From assembly GCF_001421665.1 (NCBI RefSeq), contig NZ_LMKV01000023.1:127879-191878 (forward strand): a DNA stretch of 64,000 nt. Reading direction: 5' to 3'. Position 1 is the first letter of the stretch; each line of letters opens with the position of its first letter. The notes under the pieces were generated by a model. It searched no databases. It was not told the DNA's origin and saw nothing but the letters and a program-made list of their open reading frames with translations. This DNA is from Sphingobium sp. Leaf26. Lineage in GTDB: Bacteria; Pseudomonadota; Alphaproteobacteria; Sphingomonadales; Sphingomonadaceae. This document shows, piece after piece, positions 8,021-17,705 of this stretch. Made by a program: the position numbers and the translations under genes.

Positions 8021-10125
8021 ACGCCGGCATGCTGTTCACCCACTGGATCGCGCCAGCCCGAAACCGCCGCAGCGCTAATACGCTGGCACTGGCGCTGCCG
8101 CTGGCCATGGCCATGGCTGCGATCGGCTGGCGGGTGGCCGGACCGATCGCAGCGATCGCGATCACAACTGTCTCACTCGCTGTCGCTTTGGCGGTCGCGC
8201 GCCGGCAAGCGGCACGGTTCGATCGGCACTGGCTGGTCCGCACCCTCGACGCCAACCGTCCCGAACTGGAGGATAGCAGCGCCCTCCTTTTCACCGACGA
8301 TGCGCCACTCTCCCCGCTCCAGTCGCTTCAGCGCGGCCGTATCGCAGCCCGTCTCGATCAAGGTGCGCCGCAGGATCTGATCTCTGGATGGTCAACGCGG
8401 ACGCTGCTGGGCCTCAGCCTGCTCGCCGCCATCGTCATCACCGCCGCGCTGCTCTGGCCCCGCGCCGGTGAAGGGCCGCCCACACTGACGCCCAGCAGCG
8501 AAGGCCTGCCCGCCCGCCCCGGCATCCCCCGCCTCGTCGCGCAAAATCTGCGCATCATTCCCCCGGCCTATACCGGCCTGCTGGTGCGTGATTCCGCGTC
8601 GCTCGATGCCCGCGTGCCACAGGGATCGCGACTGGAATGGACGCTACGTTTCGATCCGCAGGCCAGCGCACCCAGGCTGCTGATGCTGGCCGGCGAGCCG
8701 ATGGCGCTGCATCCCGACGGCGCCAACTGGATCGCCAGCCGAAGCACCGACGCTGCCTTCCTCTACCGCGTCGACCCCGCATCCGGGCGCGGGGCAACCC
8801 CGCCGCTTCATCGCATCGACGCCATCGCCGACGCTCCGCCGCAGGTGAAGGCGCTGAGCGACAGTCTGACGATGGTCAAATCCGGCCAGCGCAACTGGTC
8901 GCCGGCCTTTGCCGCCACCGACGATTATGGCGTCGCCGCCAGCGCCCGGCTACGTGTCACGCTGGCGATCGGCGAGGGCGAGAATGTGACCTTTTCCGAA
9001 CGCGAAATCCCCGTCAGCGGCAGCGGTCCGGTGCGCGATCGCCGCTTCGCGCCTCGGCTCGACTTCTCGACCTTCGGCTTTGTGGCGGGGGGCGACATGG
9101 TGGTGCAGCTCATCGTCCGCGACAATCGCAGCCCGTCACCGCAGGAAGTGCGCGGTCCCAGCCTGATCCTGCGCTGGCCATCCCCCAAAGCCCCCGAAAG
9201 CAGCGGCCTGACCGGCATGGTCAACACCACCCTGCCCGCCTATTTCCGCAGCCAGCGCCAGATCATCATCGACATCGAAAAGCTGCTCAAGGACAAGCGC
9301 AGCCTCACACCCGACCGCTACCTGTCCCGCTCCGCCTCGATCGGCGGCGACCAGCAGATATTGCGCGTCCGCTACAGCCAGTTCCTGGGCGGCGAGAATG
9401 AGGGGGCGCCCGAATTGCCTACCGCAGATGGCGAAGCGCATAGCGATGGCGACGGCCATGATCATGGTCCGCCGGTCGCCAGGCAGAATGTCTTTGGCGA
9501 AAAGGAAGATGTGCTGGCGGAATTCGGCCATCCCCATGACGAAAGCCCGGCCTCCAGCCTCGATCCCGAAACCCGCGCGATCCTGAAACAGGCGGTCGAT
9601 GAAATGTGGCAGTCCGAGCGTGAACTCAAGACCGGTCATCCCGACGCCGCTTTGCCCTATGCGTACAAGGCGCTGCGCTTCATCAAGGAAGTGCAGCAGG
9701 CGACCCGCATCTTCCTGTCGCGGGTCGGGCCGGAACTGCCGCCGATCGACGCCAGCCGCCGCATGACCGGCAAGCGCGAGGGGCTGGGAAGCCGGGTTTT
9801 GCCAGTTGCGCCGATCGAAGGCGATGACGGGCCGGCCGCCGCCGCGTGGCGCGCGCTGGGGGACGGGCCGGGTGCGATCCGCGGGCCGATTGCGCTGGGT
9901 GCGCTGGAAGGCTGGACGCGGGCCAATGCCACACGCCTGCCCGACGCCCTGGCCCTGAACGGCGCGATCGACACCGTGCGCAGCGATCCGGCTTGCCTGC
10001 CGTGTCGGGCCAAGTTGCGGGCGTTGTTGTGGACGGCGATGGAGCGGACCGCCCGTCCGGCACGACGGCGGCCGGCCGATGCCGCTGGTGCGCGTTATCT
10101 GGACGCGATCGGCGGTGCGCCGTGA
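8017..10125 (+). CDS. DUF4175-like membrane protein
   Basis: 702 residues. Two N-terminal hydrophobic segments (LALALPLAMAMAAIGW and the following AIAITTVSLAVALAVA) and a third near residue 130 precede a long extracytoplasmic part. It resembles the DUF4175 family that accompanies MoxR/DUF58/BatA genes in alphaproteobacteria. A His/Asp-rich patch (HSDGDGHDHGPP) lies near residue 485. The ATG overlaps the previous stop as ATGA, indicating coupling. Confidence 0.75.
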   Translation: MNAGMLFTHWIAPARNRRSANTLALALPLAMAMAAIGWRVAGPIAAIAITTVSLAVALAVARRQAARFDRHWLVRTLDANRPELEDSSALLFTDDAPLSPLQSLQRGRIAARLDQGAPQDLISGWSTRTLLGLSLLAAIVITAALLWPRAGEGPPTLTPSSEGLPARPGIPRLVAQNLRIIPPAYTGLLVRDSASLDARVPQGSRLEWTLRFDPQASAPRLLMLAGEPMALHPDGANWIASRSTDAAFLYRVDPASGRGATPPLHRIDAIADAPPQVKALSDSLTMVKSGQRNWSPAFAATDDYGVAASARLRVTLAIGEGENVTFSEREIPVSGSGPVRDRRFAPRLDFSTFGFVAGGDMVVQLIVRDNRSPSPQEVRGPSLILRWPSPKAPESSGLTGMVNTTLPAYFRSQRQIIIDIEKLLKDKRSLTPDRYLSRSASIGGDQQILRVRYSQFLGGENEGAPELPTADGEAHSDGDGHDHGPPVARQNVFGEKEDVLAEFGHPHDESPASSLDPETRAILKQAVDEMWQSERELKTGHPDAALPYAYKALRFIKEVQQATRIFLSRVGPELPPIDASRRMTGKREGLGSRVLPVAPIEGDDGPAAAAWRALGDGPGAIRGPIALGALEGWTRANATRLPDALALNGAIDTVRSDPACLPCRAKLRALLWTAMERTARPARRRPADAAGARYLDAIGGAP

Positions 10126-11930
10126 CCATCGCCATCGCGGTCGCCCTGATTCTGGGCCTTGCCACATTGTTGGGCTGGCTCCGGCTGGGACTATGGCATC
10201 GGGCTGCGCACGCTACCGGACAGGCCTCGCCGGGGCGGACGGCTGCGCTGGCGCTGCTCCAGCCAGTGTGCGCCGGCTTGCTCTATCTCGCCCTATTCTC
10301 CCCCTTGGCCGTGGGGGGTTCGAGCAGCCTGCGGATCGCGACAGCCGGCACGGCTCGGCTGACCGGGGCGCAATCGGGCGCGCCGCTCATCCTGCTGCCC
10401 GAAGCGCCCAATATCGGCGGTGGCGAGGCCGTACCGGACCTGGCCACAGCGCTGCGCCGCCATCCCGGCGTGACGATGATCAAGGTTCTGGGCGATGGCC
10501 TGACCCCGCGCGATCTGGATGCGGCGCGGAAGCTGGCAATTGCTTTTGAAGCGCCGCCCTTGCGGCCGGGGATCATGGACATCGCGCGCCCTGCCTCGGT
10601 CGCACCGGGCGGACGTTTCGTGGTGGGCGCTACGCTCAACGGCTGGTCGGGCGCAACGGTGGATCTGCTCGATCCGGCCGGGCGCGTGACCGACAGCGGC
10701 ACGGCGGACAAGGACGGCCATGTCCAACTGGCCGGCACCGCGCGCGCAGCCGGTGCTGTCCTTTTCAGCCTGCGGGCAAGATCGGGCCGGCAGGTCGTGG
10801 CGCAGGCGGATGTTCCGGTCTGGATCGCCGAAAGCGCGCGCCCGCGCCTGCTGATCCTGGCGGGTGCGCCGGGGCCGGAGGTCAAATATCTGCGCCGCTG
10901 GGCCATTGATGCCGGATATGACGTCACGACGCAGATGCGTGCGGGCGGCGGGATCGCGCTGGGCGATGCACCGGTGTCTCTGGACGCGGGCAGTTTGCGC
11001 CGCTTCGATGTCGCGATCGTGGACGAGCGTAGCTGGCCCGCCGCGCGGGGGTCGCTGCTGGCCGCCGTGCGGGGTGGCATGGGGCTGGTGCTGCGCGCCG
11101 GCGGGGCGATGGACGGCGCGACCCGGTCGCAATGGCAGGCGCTGGGTTTCAGCCTGAGCGGCCCCGGTGGTATCGCGCCGCTGGCCCTGCCCAAGGCGCC
11201 GGACCCTGCGATCGCCCGGACCCGCCATGGCATCGGCAGCGTCGATGCGCCGGTGGACATGGCGCTGCCCGAAGAACTGGTGCCCGACATCAGCCGGATC
11301 GGCCTGGCGCCCGGCGGGGACAATGGCGTGCCGCTGTTGCAGGATGCCGGCGGCACCAGCCTGGCGGCGTGGCGCGCGGTTGGTGCGGGGCGGGTCGCCC
11401 TGTTCACCGCGATCGACAGCTATGGCCTGACGCTGACGGGGCGCGGCGATCTGTATGGCGACTGGTGGAGCCGCTTGCTGGGCACGGTTGCGCGGCCGGC
11501 GCCGGGCAGTGTGATGGTGACTGACACGGTCTGGGCCGGTGAGCGGATGACGTTGTGCGGCCTGACCGGTGAAGGCCGGGTCGAGGGGCCGGATGGCGGG
11601 GTGGCACGCATGCTGCCGGTCGCCGGCTGCGGCGCTTTCTGGCCAGCGAAGCCGGGCTGGCGTAGCGTGCGGACGCAGGGGGAAGTACGCCCCTTCTACG
11701 TCCAGCCGCAAGACGCATTGCCGGTGATGCGCGCCGCGCGTGACCAAAGGGCCATGGCGATGCTGCGCCGCGAAGCGCCCACGGGCAGCGGCACCATGAC
11801 GCCTGCCGCGCCCCGTGCCGACTGGCCATGGTGGCTGGCCTGGCTGGCGACGAGTGCCCTGCTGTGGTGGCTGGAGCGATCGCGGGTGGGTCGCCCCGCT
11901 CCGCCGCCCCCCACTCAATCCGCCATGTAG
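10122..11930 (+). CDS. Membrane-anchored protein ending the MoxR gene train
   Basis: 602 residues from a GTG that overlaps the previous stop (GTGA). There is an N-terminal helix (MTIAIAVALILGLATLLGW), a second near residue 45, and a C-terminal helix (WWLAWLATSALLWWL). The body contains a beta-sandwich-like region (VAPGGRFVVGATLNGWSGATVDLLDP) and a segment like a gatase1-type domain (PRLLILAGAPGPEVKYLRRW). This matches large BatA-related membrane proteins at the end of such operons, but I do not recognise a named family. Its last 16 nt overlap the convergent gene at 11915. Confidence 0.65.
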   Translation: MTIAIAVALILGLATLLGWLRLGLWHRAAHATGQASPGRTAALALLQPVCAGLLYLALFSPLAVGGSSSLRIATAGTARLTGAQSGAPLILLPEAPNIGGGEAVPDLATALRRHPGVTMIKVLGDGLTPRDLDAARKLAIAFEAPPLRPGIMDIARPASVAPGGRFVVGATLNGWSGATVDLLDPAGRVTDSGTADKDGHVQLAGTARAAGAVLFSLRARSGRQVVAQADVPVWIAESARPRLLILAGAPGPEVKYLRRWAIDAGYDVTTQMRAGGGIALGDAPVSLDAGSLRRFDVAIVDERSWPAARGSLLAAVRGGMGLVLRAGGAMDGATRSQWQALGFSLSGPGGIAPLALPKAPDPAIARTRHGIGSVDAPVDMALPEELVPDISRIGLAPGGDNGVPLLQDAGGTSLAAWRAVGAGRVALFTAIDSYGLTLTGRGDLYGDWWSRLLGTVARPAPGSVMVTDTVWAGERMTLCGLTGEGRVEGPDGGVARMLPVAGCGAFWPAKPGWRSVRTQGEVRPFYVQPQDALPVMRAARDQRAMAMLRREAPTGSGTMTPAAPRADWPWWLAWLATSALLWWLERSRVGRPAPPPPTQSAM

Positions 11931-12367
11931 AAGTCGCGCAGCGCCCGCGCATCGTGCAGGGCGTTGTGCGGCACGCGGCTGTTGGCCGCCGCGCTGAAAC
12001 CCGCCGCGTTGATGAGTTCGAGGCGCAGGCCGAAATCGACCCCGGCCATCCGCCCCGGTCCGGTGACCAGCAGCGCGCAGAAATGGGCCAGATCCTCCGG
12101 CCAGTCGGCGATGATGACGGGATCGCTGTCCCCCTCCAGATAGGCGGCGACATGATCGGCCGCTTCGACCCGGCCCAGTTGCAGGTCGATGGCGGGCGGC
12201 ACATGACGCAGATAGGGAACGACATGCTTTTCGACCCATGGCTCGATATCGTCGGGCAGCGGCAGGGAGACGTAAAACTCCTCGTCGCCTTCATGCTCCG
12301 GGACCAGCGCCACGCTGATCAGCGTGCCGCCAAAGCCGTTGAATTCGGTGTCGAGAAAATAGCGCAT
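11915..12367 (-). CDS. 3'-5' exonuclease-like protein (DEDD fold, Rv2179c-like)
   Basis: 150 residues. It opens with MRYFLDTEFNGFGG, the D-x-E exonuclease I motif of DEDD nucleases. A middle Asp follows in IIADWPEDLAHF, and HNALHDARALRDF supplies the H-x-x-x-x-D pattern of motif III. This matches the 3'-5' exoribonuclease Rv2179c-like family. I rejected a much longer in-frame extension upstream because it is Arg/His-rich and runs through promoter-like DNA. Its substrate is unknown. Confidence 0.75.
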   Translation of the reverse strand: MRYFLDTEFNGFGGTLISVALVPEHEGDEEFYVSLPLPDDIEPWVEKHVVPYLRHVPPAIDLQLGRVEAADHVAAYLEGDSDPVIIADWPEDLAHFCALLVTGPGRMAGVDFGLRLELINAAGFSAAANSRVPHNALHDARALRDFYMAD

Positions 12368-12496
12368 GAAGGAAGAAACTGCCTGCCGTGATAGGATGAT
12401 GCGATGCCCCGGTGCCTGTAGCATTTGCGTGACGGAAGCCAAGCTGCCATGCGCACCCCGCGCGACAGGCTGTGCGATAGATTGGAAGGACGTGAC

Positions 12497-13168
12497 ATGA
12501 TCCCGCGGGAATATCTGGATTGCGCTCAGGTGCCGGGCGGGCAGGAACTGAAACTCTATCGGCGCGGCGCCGATCATATGATCGTGCTGGACCGCAACGA
12601 ATTGATGAGCAGCCGGATGAGCGGGTCCGAAAAGCAGCTCGCGCTGATGACGATCGAACGGCTGCGCGGGCGCAAGGCGCCGCATCTGCTGATCGGCGGA
12701 TATGGCATGGGCTTTACCCTGCGCGCGGCGCTGGGCGTGCTGGACAAGTCGGCGAAGGTGACGGTGGCCGAACTGGTGCCCAAGATCATCGAATGGGCGC
12801 GCGGGCCGATGGTGGACCTGATGGCCGGATGCCTGGACGATCCGCGCGTTCATCTGCTGATCGACGATGTCGTGCCGTTGATCGCGGCGGCGCAAGGCGC
12901 CTATGACGCGATCCTGCTGGACGTGGACAATGGGCCGGACGGGCTGACGGCGGCGGCCAATGACCGGCTTTATTCGCGGGCGGGGCTGCAAACGGCCAAG
13001 GCGGCGTTGAAGCCGGGCGGCATATTGGCGGTGTGGTCGGCGGGATCGGACGATGTCTTCGCCAATCGCCTGCGCAATGCCGGTTTCCTGGTGGACGAAG
13101 TGGTGGTCAAGGCGCGCGACAATGGCAAGGGGCCGCGCCATGTGATCTGGTTCGCGCAAAGGCGTTAG
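12497..13168 (+). CDS. Spermidine-synthase-like protein (class I methyltransferase fold)
   Basis: 223 residues. The Rossmann core is visible: LLIGGYGMGFTLRAALG, then KVTVAELVPKIIEWAR, then YDAILLDVDNGPDG, and the late LKPGGILAVWSAG strand. This matches the spermidine/spermine synthase-like superfamily often annotated in alphaproteobacteria. The true polyamine-synthase GGGDG motif is replaced by GGYGMG, so aminopropyl transfer is unproven. The ATG at 12497 follows GGAAGGA at a good distance; earlier in-frame starts lack this. Confidence 0.8.
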   Translation: MIPREYLDCAQVPGGQELKLYRRGADHMIVLDRNELMSSRMSGSEKQLALMTIERLRGRKAPHLLIGGYGMGFTLRAALGVLDKSAKVTVAELVPKIIEWARGPMVDLMAGCLDDPRVHLLIDDVVPLIAAAQGAYDAILLDVDNGPDGLTAAANDRLYSRAGLQTAKAALKPGGILAVWSAGSDDVFANRLRNAGFLVDEVVVKARDNGKGPRHVIWFAQRR

Positions 13169-13721
13169 GTCGGGAAACGACGCGACATATTTCGACGCGA
13201 CAGGCCGAAGTTCACAGTGTCGTCGGGCAAAATCGGCCAATTGCGCCGGCAAAGCGCTCGCGAAGCGCTGCCGATGCGACAGGTGCGCATCGGTTGGGTC
13301 ACAGGCACGCGCCGGTGACGCGCCATTGGGGGCATGGGAGCGCGACCGGGACGCGACAGCTTTGCGCCGGTCATGCGCCGCCGATGGGACGCGATGAGGG
13401 TATGCGGGGGTCTGGATCAGGCGGGTCGGGTTCATCCATGAGGATAGATCAGAGGAAATCCTACATTGGAAGGATGTTGGAGCAGTGTTGGCAGCTAGGA
13501 AGAGTTGGATTAGGGGGACTGGCGCCAGGTTTATGTATCCTAGCGATGTTGCCACTCCCTCACCCAGCTTCGACTAAGGCAGCAAGCTGCCAAGTCTGCG
13601 CAGCCCTCTCCCTCAAGGGAGAGGAGTAAAAGATGACTGCTTGCGACCATTTTTCGCCATTCAGGCAGCGCAGAAGGCTCTCGGGTTGCAGACGGTCGGC
13701 TATGCTGCAAAACTAGGTCGC
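13169..13721. other. 553-nt non-coding stretch with repeated GACGCGAC words and hairpins
   Basis: No convincing gene. CGACGCGACA occurs twice (13178 and 13193), with related words near 13350 and 13384. A hairpin CCGATGCG-N7-CGCATCGG lies at 13271-13293. Near 13605-13624 CCTCTCCCT is mirrored by AGGGAGAGG, a common proteobacterial intergenic repeat. The stretch separates GC-rich core genes from two AT-richer small genes. Confidence 0.5.
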
Positions 13722-14093
13722 ATGATTGGCAAATGGTTCAAGCGCGATAAGCGGCATCTCCCTTCACACCCGCGAATTTCTTGGCCAGAGTTACCGCAAG
13801 ACGGGTTCATCGTTGGACGATCTGCGCGCGTTGGCGATGTGGACAGGGGCGAAGCAGTTTTCAGCCAGCGAACTGATGACAGTTCGGCCGAGGCTTATCC
13901 AATCGCCATACCGCAATATGCGTTCTGGAAGGACGAGGGCAGATCAGCGGTGCCCGTAATCGTGGTTCAGGCTGAGCGTCATATAGCCGAAGCTGACGGC
14001 GAGCCGATAATCGGTCTTCGCACCCTTGACGGTGAGGGCATCGTTGCGTCTTTGGGTGAAGTGGAACTCTTGGGAACAGACCTGCCCATCTGA
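13722..14093 (+). CDS. Unknown small protein, AT-richer than its neighbours
   Basis: 123 residues (MIGKWFKRDKRHLPSHP at the start, GEVELLGTDLPI at the end). No family recognised. It starts with a basic segment and continues as a mixed alpha/beta, acidic protein. The base composition is visibly lower in GC than the flanking genes, which suggests recent acquisition. It may form a pair with the next gene, as in effector/immunity or phage-derived accessory pairs, but nothing in the sequence proves this. No strong ribosome-binding site precedes the start. Confidence 0.5.
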   Translation: MIGKWFKRDKRHLPSHPRISWPELPQDGFIVGRSARVGDVDRGEAVFSQRTDDSSAEAYPIAIPQYAFWKDEGRSAVPVIVVQAERHIAEADGEPIIGLRTLDGEGIVASLGEVELLGTDLPI

Positions 14094-14167
14094 AAACGAC
14101 CATTCTCGGACATCGTCTGCACCCGATCTTACTTGCAGACATTTACTCGTATCGCCACAAAGCCAAC

Positions 14168-14455
14168 ATGATGGACATTGAGATTGAAGCCGCGACTGTC
14201 GCAAAAGGCACATGGCAATACGGGGAATCAGGCCAGATGCCGGTCCGCATCATCGGCCTCAAATTCGACTATGGTTACGCCGTAGCGGAGGCAGATCAGC
14301 AGCTTATCGAAGGTGAGCAGCCGGAACCGTTGGGCGAACAGGGTCTGCTCTATTATGCCTACTTCAGTCAGATTGACGGACCAGCTTTTCCTACTGTCAT
14401 TCAGGCCAAAGGGTTTGCGCAATCCATGGTGCGGTCTGAAATCCGCTGGAATTGA
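14168..14455 (+). CDS. Unknown small acidic protein
   Basis: 95 residues, acidic, rich in Glu, Gln and aromatic residues (GLKFDYGYAVAEADQQLIEG and GLLYYAYFSQIDGPAFP), with no signal peptide or membrane segment. It resembles small immunity-type or regulatory proteins in composition only; I recognise no family. It lies 74 nt after the other AT-richer gene and in the same direction. Confidence 0.45.
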   Translation: MMDIEIEAATVAKGTWQYGESGQMPVRIIGLKFDYGYAVAEADQQLIEGEQPEPLGEQGLLYYAYFSQIDGPAFPTVIQAKGFAQSMVRSEIRWN

Positions 14456-14522
14456 AGGCTCATAAGCGGCGATCGCGGCCGAAAGCAGCCAGTCCGCAAA
14501 CCACCCCAATCAGCTCTCCCCC

Positions 14523-17500
14523 TCAATGAAAATCCCGTGATCTCGGCAATATCCGCACGTCGCGCGGGTGTCTTCTGGGGGACGGCCGTTCCGGCTTCCC
14601 ACCTTCCTGCCCATCGTTCAGCCAGTTCATCGTCTCGCTCGCGTCCGTCACGCGATCAACCATCAGGTGGACGACATTCTCCTTGCTGCGCTGGACTTCG
14701 CCGTCGATCAGCATCAGGCGGGAGGCCATCACCGCGCGGCGTTGCTTTTCCATGTCGCGCGCCCAGAGCAGCGCGTTCACGATGCCGCTTTCATCCTCCA
14801 TCGTGATGAAGACCGCATTGCCCTTGCCCGGCCGCTGGCGGATCAGCACCACGCCCGCCACCCGGACCTTCGCGCCGTCCTTGGCGGCATTGACGGTGGC
14901 GCAGTCGATCGCGCCCTGCGCCGCGAAATGGGCGCGCAGGAACTGCATCGGATGGCCCTTCAGCGACAGGCGGTGGGTGGCGTAATCGACCGCCACCTCC
15001 TCCGACAGGGGCATGGCGGGCAGCGCGGCGTCGGCTTCGCGGCCCAGTTCCGGCAAGTCCTGCGCCGCGAACAGGGGGAGTTGGGCGGAGGGTATGCGGC
15101 GCGCTTCCCAACCGGCTTCGCGCCGGCTCTGGCCGATCGAGCGGAGCGCGTCGGCATCGGCCAGCAGGTGCAGCGCGCGGGACGGCAGGCCGACGCGGCG
15201 GGCCAGATCCTCCATGTCGCGGATCGGCGCCTGTGCGCGGGCGCTTGTCAGCGCCTTGGCCCATTCCTCGCGGAAACCATCCATCCGGTCGAGGCCGAGG
15301 CGCAATATCCGTTCGCCCTCCAGACTGCTGTTCCAGTCGCTCGCCTGCACGTCGATGGGCCGCACCTCCACGCCATGCTGCTGCGCGTCGCGGACCAGTT
15401 GCGCGGGGGCGTAGAAGCCCATGGGCTGGCTGTTGAGCAAAGCGCAGGTGAAGACGGCGGGATAATGGCATTTCAGCCAGGAGGAGACATAGGCGAGCCA
15501 GCCGAACGCCTGCGCATGGCTTTCGGGGAAGCCATATTCGCCGAACCCTTCAATCTGTTTGAAGCAGCGTTCGGCAAAGTCGCGTTCATAACCGCGCTTC
15601 ACCATCCCTTCGATCAGGTCGGTCTGATAGTTGCTGACTTCGCCCGTCCGGCGGAAGGTCGCCATGGCGCGGCGCAACCCGTCGGCCTGCGCGGGCGAAA
15701 AACCGCCCGCTACGATCGCCAGTTTCATCGCCTGTTCCTGAAACAGGGGGACGCCCAATGTCTTGCCCAACACCGCCTGTAATTCGCCCGGATTATGCGG
15801 GGGACCGGGCAGTTCCGGCTTTTCCTCCCCGGACCTTCGCCGCAGATAGGGATGAACCATGCCCCCCTGGATCGGGCCGGGGCGCACGATCGCGACCTGA
15901 ATGACGAGGTCGTACAATATTTTCGGCTTCATCCGGGGCAGCATGGCGATCTGCGCGCGGCTTTCGACCTGGAAGGTGCCGATGCTGTCGCCCTTTTGCA
16001 GCATCTGATAAGTGGCTTCGTCCTCCACCGGAACGCGGTCCAGCGTCAGGTCGCCAAGGGCGTGGCGGCGCATCAGGTCGAAGCTCTTGCGGATGGCGGT
16101 CAGCATGCCGAGCGCCAATATATCGACCTTCATCAGTTCGAGTGTGTCGAGATCATCCTTGTCCCATTCGATGAAGGTGCGGTCGGGCATGGCGGCATTG
16201 TGGATCGGCACCAGTTCGTCGAGCCGGCCTTGGCTGAGCACGAAGCCGCCGACATGCTGCGACAAATGGCGGGGATATTCGAGCAGGCGGCTCGCCATGT
16301 CGCGCAGGCGGGCGAGTTCGGGATTGGCGGGGTCGAAGCCGGCCTGCGCCAATCGGGTTTCGGGCACCTCCTGATCCCCGCTCCAACTGCCCCAGATGGT
16401 GCCGGACAGGCGCGCGGTCACATCTTCGGTCAGGCCCAGCGCCTTGCCGACTTCGCGCAGCGCGCTGCGCTGGCGATAGCGGATGACGGTCGCGGCGATG
16501 CCTGCCCGGTCGCGGCCGTAGCGGCGGTAGATATATTGCATCACCTCCTCGCGCCGCTCATGTTCGAAATCGACGTCGATATCGGGCGGCTCGCTCCGGT
16601 TTTCGGAGAGGAAGCGGGAGAAGAGCAGTTTTTCGCGCACCGGGTCGATCGGGGTGACGCCCAGCAGATAGCAGACCAGCGAATTGGCGGCCGACCCGCG
16701 CCCCTGGCACAGGATCGGCGGGTCGAGGCTGCGGGCATAGGCGACGATGTCGTGGACGGTCAGGAAATAATAGGCATATTGCTTGAGCCGGATCAGGCGA
16801 AATTCGTCATCCAAAGTTTTGCGGTAATCAGCAGGCAGGCCATCGGGAAAGCGAGTCTTCGCTTCTTTTTCCACCAGATGTTCCAGCCAGTCCTGCGGTT
16901 CCCAGCCATCCGGCACCGGCTCGTGCGGATATTCGTAGACGAGCTGGTCGAGCGTGAAAGGGATGCAGGCGAGCAGATCCTGCGTCGCGGCGATCGCCTG
17001 CGGGCAGGCGGTGAAGAGCCGCGCCATTTCATCGGGGTGCTTCAAATGCCGTTCGGCATTGGGGGCGAGACGCTTGCCGGCGGTCTGGATGGTCAACCCT
17101 TCGCGGATGCAGGTGAGGATATCCTGCATCTGGCGGTCGTCGGCTTCCGCATAGAGCGCATCGTTGGTGGCGATCAGGGGCACGTCGCTTTGCGCGGACA
17201 ACGCCTTGCGCCGCGCCAGCATCCGCGCGTCGCGCCCGGATCGGCCCATCGTCGCCGCGAGCCAGAGATGTGGCGTCACCGCGCGCAATTGCGCCAGCAG
17301 CGCCGCGTCGCCGTCCATCGCGATCAGCGCCATGTCCTGTCCATGGTCGATCAGGTCGGGGAGGTTGAGGGTGCAGCCGCCCTTGATCGCGCGGCGATTG
17401 CCCAGCGTCAGCAGGCGGGTCAGCCGGCCCCAGCCGAACCGGGTGCGGGGATAGGCGACGATATCGGGCGTGCCATCGGCGAACACCAGCCGCGCGCCGA

Positions 17501-17705
17501 CGATCAGGCGCATGCCGCCGGCCAGCGCGCCCAGATCCTTCATCGCCTGATGCGCGCGCACGACGCCGGCGACCGTATTGCGATCGGCGATGCCGATGGC
17601 GGTCATGCCCAGATGCGCGGCCTGCACCACCATCGCCTTGGGGTGGGAGGCGCCGCGCAGGAAGCTGAAATTGGTGGCGGCGACGACTTCCGCAAAACCG
17701 CTCAT
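14523..17705 (-). CDS. dnaE2: Error-prone DNA polymerase DnaE2 (ImuC)
   Basis: 1060 residues, the normal DnaE2 size. It starts AEVVAATNFSFLRGASHP, typical of the DnaE2 PHP domain. The palm motif PDIDVDFEHERREEV supplies two catalytic Asp of C-family polymerases, and FPESHAQAFGWLAYVSSWLKCHYPA is the family-specific block. The C-terminal OB-type region follows. It is the translesion polymerase of the ImuA-ImuB-DnaE2 mutasome. The ATG overlaps the imuB stop (ATGA). Confidence 0.95.
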   Translation of the reverse strand: MSGFAEVVAATNFSFLRGASHPKAMVVQAAHLGMTAIGIADRNTVAGVVRAHQAMKDLGALAGGMRLIVGARLVFADGTPDIVAYPRTRFGWGRLTRLLTLGNRRAIKGGCTLNLPDLIDHGQDMALIAMDGDAALLAQLRAVTPHLWLAATMGRSGRDARMLARRKALSAQSDVPLIATNDALYAEADDRQMQDILTCIREGLTIQTAGKRLAPNAERHLKHPDEMARLFTACPQAIAATQDLLACIPFTLDQLVYEYPHEPVPDGWEPQDWLEHLVEKEAKTRFPDGLPADYRKTLDDEFRLIRLKQYAYYFLTVHDIVAYARSLDPPILCQGRGSAANSLVCYLLGVTPIDPVREKLLFSRFLSENRSEPPDIDVDFEHERREEVMQYIYRRYGRDRAGIAATVIRYRQRSALREVGKALGLTEDVTARLSGTIWGSWSGDQEVPETRLAQAGFDPANPELARLRDMASRLLEYPRHLSQHVGGFVLSQGRLDELVPIHNAAMPDRTFIEWDKDDLDTLELMKVDILALGMLTAIRKSFDLMRRHALGDLTLDRVPVEDEATYQMLQKGDSIGTFQVESRAQIAMLPRMKPKILYDLVIQVAIVRPGPIQGGMVHPYLRRRSGEEKPELPGPPHNPGELQAVLGKTLGVPLFQEQAMKLAIVAGGFSPAQADGLRRAMATFRRTGEVSNYQTDLIEGMVKRGYERDFAERCFKQIEGFGEYGFPESHAQAFGWLAYVSSWLKCHYPAVFTCALLNSQPMGFYAPAQLVRDAQQHGVEVRPIDVQASDWNSSLEGERILRLGLDRMDGFREEWAKALTSARAQAPIRDMEDLARRVGLPSRALHLLADADALRSIGQSRREAGWEARRIPSAQLPLFAAQDLPELGREADAALPAMPLSEEVAVDYATHRLSLKGHPMQFLRAHFAAQGAIDCATVNAAKDGAKVRVAGVVLIRQRPGKGNAVFITMEDESGIVNALLWARDMEKQRRAVMASRLMLIDGEVQRSKENVVHLMVDRVTDASETMNWLNDGQEGGKPERPSPRRHPRDVRILPRSRDFH

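Noticed and set aside
13178..13400. CRISPR-like array from repeated GACGCGAC words
   Set aside because: Words are too short, spacing is irregular and no cas gene is present.
13033..13629. Open frame across the spacer after the spermidine-synthase-like gene
   Set aside because: It starts inside the preceding gene in another frame, runs through hairpins and repeats, and has no protein-like character.
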